Source of the DNA: Nocardioides marinisabuli | GTDB lineage: Bacteria; Actinomycetota; Actinomycetes; Propionibacteriales; Nocardioidaceae | NCBI RefSeq assembly: GCF_013466785.1 | Contig: NZ_CP059163.1 | Coordinates: forward strand, 434,001 to 498,000 | DNA: 64,000 nt | Reading direction: 5' to 3' | In this document: positions 55,783 to 64,000 of the stretch, piece by piece | Layout of the letters: the number at the start of each line of letters is the position of its first letter | Numbering within the stretch: position 1 is the first letter of the stretch | The notes under the pieces: model-generated | Told to the model about the DNA's origin: nothing | The model's database searches: none | Seen by the model: the letters and a program-made list of their open reading frames with translations, nothing else | Position numbers and translations under genes: made by a program

Positions 55783-57155
55783 CGCGCACCCCGGATCATG
55801 CTGAGCACCTCGTCGCGCACCGTCGTCATGGTCGGCAGGTCCTTCCCCTCGGCGTTGAGCCGCAGCAGCGGCTCCGTGTTGGAGCCGCGCACGTTGAAGG
55901 CCCAGTCTGCGTGCAGCACGCTGAGCCCGTCGAGCCGGTCGGTGCTGACGCCGTCGCGACCGGCGTACGCCGCCTCGATCGCGGCGATCACCTCGCCCTG
56001 GTCGGCGACGGTGGAGTTGATCTCGCCGCTGAGCGGGTAGCGCTCGTACTGCGCGAGCAGCTCGGAGAGCGGCACGTCGGTCTCGGCGAGGGCAGCGAGC
56101 GCGTGCAGCGCGGCGAGCATGCCGGAGTCGGCGCGCCAGAAGTCGCGGAAGTAGAAGTGGCCCGAGTGCTCGCCGCCGAAGACGGCGTCGGTCTCGGCCA
56201 TCGTGGCCTTGATGTAGGAGTGGCCCACGCGGGTGCGCACCGGGTGGCCGCCCAGCTCCTCGACCAGCTGGGGCACCGCCCGGCTGGTGATCAGGTTGTG
56301 GATCACGGTCGAGCCGGGGTGCTTGGCGAGCTCGCGGGCCGCGATCAGCGCCGTGAGCGTCGAGGGCGAGACCGCCACGCCGCGCTCGTCGACGAGGAAG
56401 CAGCGGTCGGCGTCGCCGTCGAAGGCCAGGCCGACGTCGGCGCCCTCGGCCAGCACGCGCGCCTGCAGGTCGACCAGGGTCTCGGGGTCGATCGGGTTCG
56501 CGTCGTGGTGCGGGAACGTGCCGTCGAGGTCGAAGTACATCGGCACGACCTCGACCGCCTCGTCGCCCAGGCGCCCGAACACCGCGGGCGCGGTGTGCCC
56601 GGCCATCCCGCTGCCGGCGTCGACGACGACCTTGAGGCGGCGCCCCGCCACGGGGGCCAGGGTGAGCAGGTGCGCGGCGTACGCCTCGAGGACGTCGTGG
56701 CTGCTGATCGAGCCGGTGCGCGCGCCGCCGGCCTCGGGACCGGCCACCACCAGGTCGCGGATCTCGGCGAGCCCGCTGTCGGTGCCGACCGGCACCGCGT
56801 GGGCACGGCACATCTTGATGCCGTTGTACTGCGCCGGGTTGTGGCTGGCGGTGAACATGACGCCGGCCTGGCCCAGGAAGCCCGAGGCGAAGTAGAGCTG
56901 GTCGGTGGAGGCGAGCCCGATCATCACGACGTCGGCGCCGGCCTCGGTCGCGCCCTCGGCGAACGCCCCGGCCAGGCCCGGCGAGCTGGGGCGCATGTCG
57001 TGGCCCACCACCACCGAGTCGACGCCCAGGACCTGCACGTAGGCACGGCCGGTGGCACGGGCCAGCGTCTCGTCGATCTGGTCGGGGGCGATCCCGCGCA
57101 CGTCGTAGGCCTTGAAGACCGCGTGGACGTTGTCGGCACTCAGGGTGTCGGCCAT
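55779..57155 (-). CDS. manB: Phosphomannomutase/phosphoglucomutase ManB
   Basis: 458 residues, four-domain alpha-D-phosphohexomutase. Motifs: [35 protein letters not shown] (phosphoserine loop), [17 protein letters not shown] (metal site), [14 protein letters not shown] (sugar specificity, GEHSGH) and [16 protein letters not shown] (phosphate site). It makes mannose-1-phosphate for GDP-mannose, needed for glycolipids and protein mannosylation. A GDP-mannose pool would also feed an AlgD-like dehydrogenase such as that encoded at 17089-18405. Conserved location upstream of Trm112 and SIS genes. Confidence 0.94.
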   Translation of the reverse strand: MADTLSADNVHAVFKAYDVRGIAPDQIDETLARATGRAYVQVLGVDSVVVGHDMRPSSPGLAGAFAEGATEAGADVVMIGLASTDQLYFASGFLGQAGVMFTASHNPAQYNGIKMCRAHAVPVGTDSGLAEIRDLVVAGPEAGGARTGSISSHDVLEAYAAHLLTLAPVAGRRLKVVVDAGSGMAGHTAPAVFGRLGDEAVEVVPMYFDLDGTFPHHDANPIDPETLVDLQARVLAEGADVGLAFDGDADRCFLVDERGVAVSPSTLTALIAARELAKHPGSTVIHNLITSRAVPQLVEELGGHPVRTRVGHSYIKATMAETDAVFGGEHSGHFYFRDFWRADSGMLAALHALAALAETDVPLSELLAQYERYPLSGEINSTVADQGEVIAAIEAAYAGRDGVSTDRLDGLSVLHADWAFNVRGSNTEPLLRLNAEGKDLPTMTTVRDEVLSMIRGAR

Positions 57156-57165
57156 GGCCCGAACA

Positions 57166-57525
57166 CTAGTGGTCGGAGCTGAGCACCCGCAGATGGCCCC
57201 GTCGCGTGGTCTCGCGGCCGGTCTCGGCCTCGGGCAGCGAGCGCTGCACCGGCGCCGGCCGGCCGGCCTCGCGCACCGCGTCGGCGAGGGCGAGCAGGTC
57301 GTCGTTGGTGGGCCCCGGCGGCGCCGGCTGGGCCAGGCGCAGCACCTCCCAGCCGCGCGGCGCGGAGAGGCGCTCGCTGTGGGTCTCGCACAGGTCGTAG
57401 GCGTGCGGTTCGGCGTAGGTGGCCAGGGGACCGAGCACAGCCGTCTGGTCGGCGTAGACGTAGGTCAACGTCATCACCGCAGGCCGGCCGCACGCGGTGC
57501 GGGAGCAGCGGCGGGCGGGACTCAC
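57166..57525 (-). CDS. DUF3499 protein
   Basis: 119 residues from GTG 57525 (VSPARRCSRTACGRPAVMTL); the frame also runs upstream to 57555. The family core is TYVYADQTAVLGPLATYAEP and YDLCETHSERLSAPRGWEVL. The Cys pair C..C and later C-x-x-H look like a small zinc site. Function unknown. It sits immediately before manB, as Rv3258c does in Mycobacterium tuberculosis, and is divergent from the Rv3259-like gene. Confidence 0.87.
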   Translation of the reverse strand: MSPARRCSRTACGRPAVMTLTYVYADQTAVLGPLATYAEPHAYDLCETHSERLSAPRGWEVLRLAQPAPPGPTNDDLLALADAVREAGRPAPVQRSLPEAETGRETTRRGHLRVLSSDH

Positions 57526-57562
57526 GGCGCAGACGCTACCTCCCCCGGTGGCCACCGACGAC

Positions 57563-57568
57563 TAGGCT
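57563..57568 (+). promoter_or_regulatory. -10 element for a leaderless Rv3259-like gene
   Basis: TAGGCT lies 6 nt before the ATG at 57575, consistent with a leaderless transcript; no ribosome site is present. Confidence 0.5.
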
Positions 57569-57574
57569 CGCGGC

Positions 57575-58012
57575 ATGCCCGACGCCGCCGTTCCCCGCCG
57601 GCGCACCCGCGACCGACGCGGCCGGGGGCCGCGCGGGCCCGGGGTGCTGCCCGCGGAGCCCGGCACGGTCGCGGTGCGCACCCGGCGCCAGCGCTTCGAC
57701 GACCTGGTCCTGGACCTCGTCACCGAGCTCGAGGACCGCTGGTCCGACCGGCTCGGGCTGGTCGAGTTCGCCGTCGAGGACACCCCTCTGGTGCCCGACG
57801 ACTGGAGCCCCGACAGCGTCCCCCTGGCCTCGTTGGTGCGGGGCTCCGGCGGGCGGCCCAGCCGCCTGGTGGTCTTCCGGCGGCCGATCGAGCACCGCTG
57901 CGAGACCCGCTCGGAGCTGCACGCGCTCGTGCTGACGGTGCTGGTGGAGCAGGTCGCCGAGCTGCTGGGCTGCGACCCCGCCGACGTCGACCCGCGCTAC
58001 GACGCCGACTGA
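57575..58012 (+). CDS. Metallopeptidase-family protein (Rv3259-like), zinc motif degenerate
   Basis: 145 residues. An Arg-rich N-terminus is followed by VRTRRQRFDDLVLDLVTELE, FAVEDTPLVPDDW, LVVFRRPIEHRCETRSELH and LVLTVLVEQVAELLGCDPAD. The last helix occupies the place of HExxH in the zincin-like metallopeptidase family but reads VEQVAELLG, so zinc-dependent proteolysis is unlikely. The same degenerate sequence type occurs at the equivalent site in mycobacteria as far as I recall. Cytoplasmic; function unknown. Confidence 0.8.
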   Translation: MPDAAVPRRRTRDRRGRGPRGPGVLPAEPGTVAVRTRRQRFDDLVLDLVTELEDRWSDRLGLVEFAVEDTPLVPDDWSPDSVPLASLVRGSGGRPSRLVVFRRPIEHRCETRSELHALVLTVLVEQVAELLGCDPADVDPRYDAD

Positions 58013-58039
58013 CCCCGGCTCTCCGGTCTCCTGGCCTGC

Positions 58040-59443
58040 TCAGGGCGGCCCGGGCCGCACCGCGGGCACCAGGTCGGTCAGCACCAGCGGCCGCAGCGGC
58101 AGCACGACCGACCCGCTGCCGGTCTCGACCAGGACGGACCCCACGAGGTCGAGGTCGCCGGTGCGCACCTCGACGAGCGCCGCGTCGGCCGGCAGCGGCA
58201 CCGACAGCCCGACCTCGGGCGTGAGGTCGTAGGTCCGCCGCTGCAACCGCTCCCCGCCGGCGCTGCGCGCCTCGACGCGCACCGCCCCCACGCCGTCGGC
58301 GTCGGCCAGCAGCAGCTCCTTGGCCCCGGCGGGCACCGGGACCAGGGTGGTGCCCTGCACCCGTCCGCCGGGCACCGACTGCACGAGATCGGTGCCGGTG
58401 CGCGCCCGGAAGGTGGCGGTGACCGGCCGGCTGCTGACCACCCGCAGCCCCAGTGCGTCGGCGGCGGCGTCGCTGCCCAGCAGCCCGGCGATCGAGAGGC
58501 GCCTGACGCTGCCCGGCTCTACGGTGACCTCCTCGACCTCGGCGGGGGCGAAGACCGAGCGTGCGGTCACCAGCTCCAGCCGGACCCGCGCGACGTCGTC
58601 GCCGCCGTTGGCCACGACCACCGCGCGCTCGCCGGCCCCGGCGGGCAGGCCCATCAGCACGTTGACCTCGGCGGGGGCCGCCTGGCCGGGCAGGTACTCC
58701 TTGGTGGGGACGCCGCGCCCGATCGGCACGAACGCGTCGACCACCACGGCCGCGACCCGGCCGCGGCCGGTGCTGACGCGCAGCGCCAGCTCCTCGCGCT
58801 TGGGGATCTCGGCGCCCAGCCGCAGCCGCACGGTCTCGCCGCCGGGCACCGAGACACCGCGCAGCCCGTCGGCGGCGACCGGCCCGGACTGGCCGTGCAC
58901 CTCGACGTCGACGGTGGCCGGGCCGGCGTCGGGGTTGGTCAGCTCGAGCACCGAGGTGTGCTCGGCGCCGGCGCCGACGCCGGTGAACCACTGCTCGGAG
59001 CTGGTGGCGGGGCAGGCCACCGCGCGCAGCCCCGGCCCGGCCGTGCGCAGCGCCACCAGCCCGGGGGCCAGCTCGCCGGCGCCGGTGACCACCGCGACGT
59101 CGTCGGTGTCGACGACACCGGCGCCGCGCCGGCCCAGCCCCAGCTCCTGGGGGTCGTCGCCCGCGACCCCGACGGTCACGTCGCCGCGCGCACCCGTGCC
59201 GCTGGCCACCACGACCCGGCCGTCGCTCGTCGCCGCGGGGCAGACCGCGGTGGCGCGGTCGAGGTCGACCTCGCGCGGCGGCTGCTCGACCGGACGGGGC
59301 TCGACCCCGGTGTCGGCGAGCAGGGCGGCCGCCACGGTGAGCGCCGGCACCACGACCGCGGCCACGAGGACGCGGTCGAGGCGCCCGCCACGGCTGCGGG
59401 GCTGGTCACCGGCGCGGCGGCCGGGGGCGGGAGTGCTGGTCAT
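58040..59443 (-). CDS. DUF5719 extracytoplasmic protein
   Basis: 467 residues from ATG 59443, overlapping the GT2 stop (ATGA). An N-terminal membrane helix (VLVAAVVVPALTVAAALLAD) anchors a large beta-rich extracellular part with repeated V-x-V-x-G and GETVRLRLGAE-type strands, ending LVLTDLVPAVRPGPP. DUF5719 genes regularly follow the large GT2 membrane protein near whiB in actinobacteria. A role in cell-envelope glycan assembly is inferred from that pairing only. Confidence 0.85.
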   Translation of the reverse strand: MTSTPAPGRRAGDQPRSRGGRLDRVLVAAVVVPALTVAAALLADTGVEPRPVEQPPREVDLDRATAVCPAATSDGRVVVASGTGARGDVTVGVAGDDPQELGLGRRGAGVVDTDDVAVVTGAGELAPGLVALRTAGPGLRAVACPATSSEQWFTGVGAGAEHTSVLELTNPDAGPATVDVEVHGQSGPVAADGLRGVSVPGGETVRLRLGAEIPKREELALRVSTGRGRVAAVVVDAFVPIGRGVPTKEYLPGQAAPAEVNVLMGLPAGAGERAVVVANGGDDVARVRLELVTARSVFAPAEVEEVTVEPGSVRRLSIAGLLGSDAAADALGLRVVSSRPVTATFRARTGTDLVQSVPGGRVQGTTLVPVPAGAKELLLADADGVGAVRVEARSAGGERLQRRTYDLTPEVGLSVPLPADAALVEVRTGDLDLVGSVLVETGSGSVVLPLRPLVLTDLVPAVRPGPP

Positions 59444-62302
59444 CGACGCCTCCGTCGCTCGCGGGTGGGGGCGCAGAGCACCAGCACCGTCACCAGCGCG
59501 ATCCCCTGGACGACCAGCAGCGAGACGTGCAGCGCGGAGGTGCCGCCCTCGAGGGCCTGCGTCGACAGCGGCCGGTCGACCTGCCAGGCGCGGGTGCCCG
59601 GGTCGGCCGCGCTGGCCTGCACCAGTCCCCCGGCGGCGTCGAGCCCGGCGGCCACGTCGCCGTCGGCGGGGGCCGGCAGCACGACGTGCTCGATGCCCAG
59701 CTCGCCCAGGCGCGTCACCGTCTCGCTGGTGGGCGCCGAGACGAGCTCGCGCACGGTGGCGGTCAGGTCGGCGTCCTCGCCGCTGAGCGCCAGCACCTCG
59801 TCCTCGCCCAGGGTGGTGCCGTCGCCGCGGCGCACGGTGTGCTCGAGACCTCCGGCGACGTCGCCGCGCAGCACCAGGATGCCGTGCTCGGGGCCGAGCT
59901 CGGAGCGCTGCACCATGTAGGCGGGGATGCCCGAGTCGGGTGCGTCGGCCAGCCGGTCGTCGGCGACGACGGCCCAGCCCAGGCCCAGGACGGGCACGAC
60001 GGCTGCCACCGCGACCACCCCGGCGAGGACCGGTCGGGCCACCGAGCCGCGGGCACCGACGGCGCCGAGCACCGCGGCCGTGACCAGGGCGCCGACCAGG
60101 ACCGCCAGCGGGGCACCCACACCGGGTGCGGCCGTGCCGACCGACAGGTCGAGGGTGGTCCACGAGAGCCCCAGCGCCACGAGCGCGGCCACCAGGGCCA
60201 CCACCCACACCAGCAGGACGGCGGCGCGCGTGGCGCGCGGGAGCAGCGCCAGCAGGGCGAGCACCACGAGCAGCGCCCCGAGCCACCACGGGGCGCCCGT
60301 CTCGCCCAGGCGCCCGGTCAGCAGCTCGAGCCCCGTGGGCTCGGCCGCGGGCAGCCGGCCGGGGTCGAGCAGCAGCGCCTCGGCGGCCCCGCGCCGCAGC
60401 GAGCCGACCCACCACGGGGCGAGCAGCGCCAGGGGCACCAGCACCGCGGTGAGCGGTGGGCCCCACGTCGAGCGGTCGCCCCGGGCCCCCGGCAGGACGA
60501 CGAGGACCGCGGTGACCACGACCACGGCGAGGGTGGTGGCGACCAGCCAGGCCGTGGGCGTGAACGCGGTGAGCAGGCCCAGCAGCAGGCCCAGGCGCCA
60601 GCCGGCGCGCCAACGCCGGTCGGCGACCGGGTCGGCGAAGCCGAGCGCGGCGTGCGCGGCCCAGGGCAGCAGCGCGGCGCTCACGACGGGCCCGAGCCGG
60701 CCGTCGCCCCAGGCGCCGCTGGTCAACGGACGAGCGCGTAGGTGACCGAGCCCCACAGCAGCAGCCAGCGGGGGGCGCCGCGCACCGAGACCAGGCGCCC
60801 GGCCACCCGCAGGAAGCGCCAGGTGCCCCACAGCGCCAGGGGTGCCGCGAGCAGCAGCACCGCGGAGACGGCGGCGGCGGGGCTGCCGCCCAGGACCGTG
60901 GCCAGCAGCGCCAGCGGGAGCAGGAGGGCCGGCGCGGGCACCGCGTGCCCTGGCCCAGCGCGTGCCAGGACTCCAGGTGCAGCCCCCACCAGGCGCCGAC
61001 CGTGTCGGGGACCGGCGCCAGCGCCGCACCGACGGCCTGGCCGAAGCCGGCCCGGGTGGCCACCAGCAGGGCCAGGACCACCAGGGACAGCGTCACGGCG
61101 ACCGGGTCGGTCAGGAAGCGCGCCACCAGCGAGCTGTCGTCGGGCACGTCCTCGTCGTCGTCCTCGGCGACGGCCCGTCGGGCACCGGCCTGGGCGGCGT
61201 ACGCCGCGGGGTCGCGCTCGGCGGCCGCGGCCCGGCGGCGCTCGGCGACGTCGGCGGCCTGGTCGGTGAGCGCGGAGACGAGGTCGCCCACGGCGTCGAG
61301 GCCGTGGCGGTAGGGCAGCCACGCGGGCGCCAGCAGCCCGCGCACCTCCTCGGGCGGCGCGGTGGCCCGGGCCCGGCGCTCGCGCCGGGCGCGGCGCACG
61401 TCGCCGGCGCTGCCGACCAGGGAGAGCAGGGCGGCCAGCTCGTCGAGGGCCTCCCCGACCGAGCGCACCAGCAGGAAGCCGAGCACCCGCAGCAGCGTGC
61501 CCAGCACCAGGCGCACGACCTGGAGGGGCAGGGCCCGCGAGCGCACGTTGACCAGCAGCGTGAACAGGGCGGCCCGGCGCTCCTGGAAGTGCGTGTGCCG
61601 CCCGGTCAGCGCGGTGCGCCGCAGCCCGCGGTGGGCGGCCTCGGCGTGGAAGACGACGGCCTGGGGCACCACCAGCGTGGTGTGCCCGGCGGCCGCGGCG
61701 CGCCAGCCGAAGTCGAGGTCGTTGCCGAAGACGGGGAGGTGGTCGTCGAACCCGCCGAGGTCCTCGAGCACGCGGCGCCGCACGAGCATCCCGGCGGTGT
61801 TGACCGCCAGCACCCGGCGCACCTCGTCGTGCTGGCCCTGGTCGTACTCGCCGCGCTCGAGACCGCTCTCGCGCCGTCCGGTGCCGGAGATGGTCACCCC
61901 GACCTCGAGCAGCCGGCGCAGCGAGGGCCACTCGCGCAGCTTGGGGCCCAGCACGTCGGCCCCGGGGTGCTCCTCGGCCGCCGCCAGCAGCTCCTCGAGC
62001 GCCGAGGCGTCGGGGGTCGAGTCGTCGTGCAGCAGCCAGACCCACTCGACCTCGGGCCCGAGCTCGGCCAGGCCGCGTCGCACCGCCTCCGGGTAGCCGG
62101 TGCCGGCCGGGGCGGGCACCACGGGCCCGAAGGCGGCCTCGAGCAGGTCGGGGCTCTCGTCGCGGCTGCCGGTGTCGACGGCCACCACGCGGTCGGGGGC
62201 CCTGGTCTGGGCGCGCAGCGCCTCGATCACCACGGGCAGCCAGCGCGCACCGTCGTGACTGACCACGAGGGCGGCGACCGCCGCCGGAGCTGTCCCGGAC
62301 AC
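59440..62302 (-). pseudogene. Large glycosyltransferase family 2 membrane protein, frame broken twice
   Basis: The N-terminal GT2 domain has AALVVSHDGARWLPVVIEAL, WVWLLHDDSTPDASALEE (DxD-like) and PVFGNDLDFGWRAAAAGHT. A long C-terminal part of roughly ten or more membrane helices follows. Near 60948 the frame changes (one base missing after LESWHALGQG) into HAVPAPALLLPLALLATVLG. Near 60727 it changes again (after VTYALVR) into LTSGAWGDGRLGPVVSAALL, running to the stop at 59440. Two added bases give about 954 residues. The GTG at 62302 was preferred over TTG 62311. The family is conserved near whiB2; both breaks look like sequence errors. It probably glycosylates a cell-envelope polymer. Confidence 0.85.
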
Positions 62303-62350
62303 GATCGGCAAGGGTACGTGGCGCCGGTGGCAGGCTCAGAAATCGAAGGG

Positions 62351-62374
62351 GCCCCGGTCGCGGACGACCGGGGC
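62351..62374 (-). terminator. Intrinsic terminator after whiB
   Basis: GCCCCGGTCG (62351-62360), loop CGGA, CGACCGGGGC (62365-62374): a perfect 10-bp stem. On the minus strand it is followed by CCCTTCGATTTCTG, a modest U-rich tail. It lies 29 nt past the whiB stop. Confidence 0.75.
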
Positions 62375-62403
62375 TGACCCTCGACAGGGCGCGGGGGGCA
62401 CCC

Positions 62404-62658
62404 TCAGACTGCGCGCTTCTTCAGCTTGCGGCGCTCCCGCTCGGAGAGACCGCCCCAGATGCCGAAGCGCTCGTCGTTCATCAGCGCGGACTCGAGGCAC
62501 TCGTCGCGCACCTCGCAGGTCAGGCAGACCTTCTTGGCCTCCCTGGTGGAACCACCCTTTTCAGGGAAGAACGCCTCGGGGTCGGTCTGTGCGCACAGGG
62601 CGCGATCCTGCCAGCCCGCCTCGGTGGCGTCCGATTCGAGGAGAAACAGCTCTCTCAC
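62404..62658 (-). CDS. whiB: WhiB-family iron-sulfur transcription factor (WhiB2/WhmD type)
   Basis: 84 residues from GTG 62658, with AAAGGG upstream. The four cluster-ligating cysteines are at 22, 45, 48 and 54 (QDRALCAQTDPEAFF; VCLTCEVRDEC). The G-I-W-G-G turn is at 66-70, followed by the basic DNA-binding tail ERERRKLKKRAV. AFFPEKGGSTREAKKVC is characteristic of the WhiB2/WhmD branch, required for septation in mycobacteria and sporulation septation in Streptomyces. It is divergent from cofD, the conserved order in actinobacteria. Confidence 0.95.
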   Translation of the reverse strand: MRELFLLESDATEAGWQDRALCAQTDPEAFFPEKGGSTREAKKVCLTCEVRDECLESALMNDERFGIWGGLSERERRKLKKRAV

Positions 62659-62706
62659 GGCGTACGCCCTTTCGACCCAGTGGAAATCCCGAAGAACACT
62701 GTGGGA

Positions 62707-62736
62707 ATTACATGCCTGTCGTACACCGGAAGTCAA
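62707..62736 (-). promoter_or_regulatory. Vegetative promoter of whiB
   Basis: On the minus strand TTGACT (62736-62731) and TGTAAT (62712-62707) are separated by 18 nt, close to the sigma-70-type consensus. This predicts a transcript start near 62700 and a leader of about 42 nt before GTG 62658. The region is unusually AT-rich for this window. Confidence 0.6.
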
Positions 62737-62813
62737 GCGAAAGTCTGGTATTACCCGACCGGGTCACGTGCCCGTCGGCGGGGTCGCCGGACGACCGGGA
62801 CGAGGCGCTGCGG

Positions 62814-62819
62814 CACAGT
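62814..62819 (+). promoter_or_regulatory. Possible -10 element of a leaderless cofD transcript
   Basis: CACAGT lies 6 nt before ATG 62826. There is no ribosome site, and spacing equals that of the other leaderless genes here, though the hexamer is a weaker match. Confidence 0.35.
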
Positions 62820-62825
62820 AGCCCC

Positions 62826-63839
62826 ATGCGTTCCATCACCGTCCTCTCCGGGGGCATCGGCGGCGCCCGCTTCCTGCAGGGCCTGCTGCACGCCCTCGAC
62901 ACCGGTCGGCTGCCCGGCGTCGAGCGCGACGCGGTCGTCACGGTCGTCACCAACACCGCCGACGACCTGTGGGTGCACGGGCTCAAGGTCTGCCCCGACC
63001 TCGACACGGTGATGTACACCCTCGGCGACGGGATCGACCCCGAGCGCGGGTGGGGCCGGCGCGAGGAGACCTGGAGCGTGCGCGAGGAGCTGGCGGCGTA
63101 CGGCGTCGAGCCGACGTGGTTCGGTCTCGGCGACCGCGACGTGGCCACGCACCTGGTGCGCACCCAGATGCTCGAGGCGGGCTACCCGCTCTCCGCGGTG
63201 ACCACGGCCCTGTGCCGCCGCTGGCTCGAGCCGGTGCACGGCGACCGGGTGCGCCTGCTGCCGATGACCGACGACCGGGTCGAGACCCACGTGGCGGTCG
63301 CCGACCCCGACTCCCCCAGCGGCACCCGCGTCGTGCACTTCCAGGAGTACTGGATCCGGATGCGCGCCGAGGTCCCCGCCGAGACGGTCGTGTGCGTCGG
63401 CCTCGACCAGTCCTCGCCCGCCCCCGGCGTCGTCGAGGCGCTCACCGACGCCGACCTGGTGCTGGTGCCGCCCTCCAACCCGGTCGTCTCGATCGGCACG
63501 GTCCTGGGCGTGCCCGGGGTGCGCGAGGCGCTCCGGGCCACCGCGGCCCCCGTGGTCGGGCTCTCGCCCATCGTGGGCGGGCAGCACGTGCGCGGCATGG
63601 CCCGCCAGCTGCTGACGTCGATCGGGGTCGAGGTCAGCGCCGCCGGCGTCGGGCTGCACTACGGCGCCCGGTCGCAGGGCGGCCTGCTCGACGGCTGGCT
63701 CGTCGACTCGGGCGACGCCGACGCCGTGCCCGCGCTCGAGGCGGCCGGGCTGCGCGCCGCCGCCGTCCCGCTGATGATGACCTCGCCCGGGGCGACGGCC
63801 GACATGGCGGCGGCCGCGCTCGACCTGGTCGCCCCGTGA
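62826..63839 (+). CDS. cofD: 2-phospho-L-lactate (phosphoenolpyruvyl) transferase CofD/FbiA
   Basis: 337 residues. It starts SITVLSGGIGGARFLQGLLH (nucleotide-binding loop), with VTVVTNTADDLWVHGLKVCP, DLDTVMYTLGDGIDPERGWG, FGLGDRDVATHLVRTQML, PPSNPVVSIGTVLGVPG and VVGLSPIVGGQ. It joins the phospho-acid moiety (from an LPPG- or EPPG-type donor) to the deazaflavin Fo, giving F420-0 or dehydro-F420-0. Its stop overlaps the cofE start (GTGA). This shows the organism makes coenzyme F420. Confidence 0.95.
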   Translation: MRSITVLSGGIGGARFLQGLLHALDTGRLPGVERDAVVTVVTNTADDLWVHGLKVCPDLDTVMYTLGDGIDPERGWGRREETWSVREELAAYGVEPTWFGLGDRDVATHLVRTQMLEAGYPLSAVTTALCRRWLEPVHGDRVRLLPMTDDRVETHVAVADPDSPSGTRVVHFQEYWIRMRAEVPAETVVCVGLDQSSPAPGVVEALTDADLVLVPPSNPVVSIGTVLGVPGVREALRATAAPVVGLSPIVGGQHVRGMARQLLTSIGVEVSAAGVGLHYGARSQGGLLDGWLVDSGDADAVPALEAAGLRAAAVPLMMTSPGATADMAAAALDLVAP

Positions 63840-64000
63840 CGGACCTGCAGGTCCACGCCCCCGACGGCGTGCCCGAGGTCGTCCCGGGCACCGACCTGGC
63901 GCAGGCGCTCCTCACCGCCCTGGGCCACGGCGCCGGTGGCCACGACCTCGCCGACGGCGACGTCGTGGTGGTGACCAGCAAGGTGGTCAGCAAGTCCGAG
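63836..64000 (+). CDS. cofE: Coenzyme F420-0:L-glutamate ligase CofE/FbiB, N-terminal fragment (cut by window edge)
   Basis: 55 codons are visible from GTG 63836, which overlaps the cofD stop. VHAPDGVPEVVPGTDLAQAL and LADGDVVVVTSKVVSKSE match the start of the F420:gamma-glutamyl ligase domain (family: V-x-PGDDL...DGDVLVVTSKIVSK). It adds glutamates to F420-0. Whether the C-terminal FMN-dependent reductase domain of actinobacterial FbiB is present cannot be seen. Confidence 0.88.
   Translation, partial: MTDLQVHAPDGVPEVVPGTDLAQALLTALGHGAGGHDLADGDVVVVTSKVVSKSE

Overview
The window is a very GC-rich actinobacterial chromosome segment, most likely from the Nocardioidaceae (Nocardioides-like). The evidence is the mtrAB-lpqB cluster, WhiB2-type regulator, coenzyme F420 genes (cofD/cofE), SIS/Trm112/ManB/DUF3499 block, Rv3235-like protein next to secA, and several leaderless starts (TAnnnT 6-8 nt before ATG/GTG). 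I see no tRNA, rRNA, insertion sequence, prophage or CRISPR array.

Region 1 (1-18.4 kb, all minus) is a surface polysaccharide operon read from a nucleotide-sugar dehydrogenase at 18.4 kb toward the left edge. It holds the dehydrogenase, several glycosyltransferases, an AsnB-type amidotransferase, a bi-domain oxidoreductase, a heparinase II/III-family protein, two Wzz-like chain-length proteins without a P-loop, an O-antigen ligase/polymerase-like protein, a pyruvyltransferase-family protein and a flippase. Almost every junction is a 4-base ATGA/GTGA overlap. A BTAD/SARP-type regulator is divergently encoded at 18.7 kb. A G/C palindrome cluster and a possible 23-aa leader peptide lie between them.

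Region 2 (19.5-34.5 kb) is an accessory envelope island. It carries four paralogous sulfotransferase-like proteins, a LicD-like nucleotidyltransferase fused to a methyltransferase, a coiled-coil microprotein, a secreted PLD-like protein, two extracytoplasmic endonuclease/exonuclease/phosphatase (EEP) proteins (one fused to an alkaline-phosphatase-like domain) and a sulfatase lipoprotein. A MaoC protein, a DUF6174 lipoprotein and an acyl-CoA dehydrogenase are interspersed. The unit sulfotransferase / LicD-methyltransferase / coiled coil / sulfotransferase is tightly coupled and is the best candidate here for an undescribed cell-surface modification system.

Region 3 (34.5-64 kb) is conserved core: MgtE-N/CBS protein, DUF1003, Mrp, TatB, LysM and Rv3235-like proteins, SecA, YcaQ-like glycosylase, a NarL-type regulator, HPF, ComF, LpqB, MtrB, MtrA, SahH, DUF808, acyltransferase, SIS, Trm112, ManB, DUF3499, Rv3259-like, DUF5719, a large GT2 membrane protein, WhiB, CofD and CofE (cut by the right edge). 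The order parallels the secA1-to-fbiB region of Mycobacterium tuberculosis.

Caution: at least ten single-base indels in G/C runs disrupt frames in the heparinase, nucleotide-sugar dehydrogenase, sulfatase, mtrA and the large GT2 gene. Because mtrA is normally essential and the dehydrogenase carries three compensating deletions, these look more like base-calling errors than real pseudogenes.
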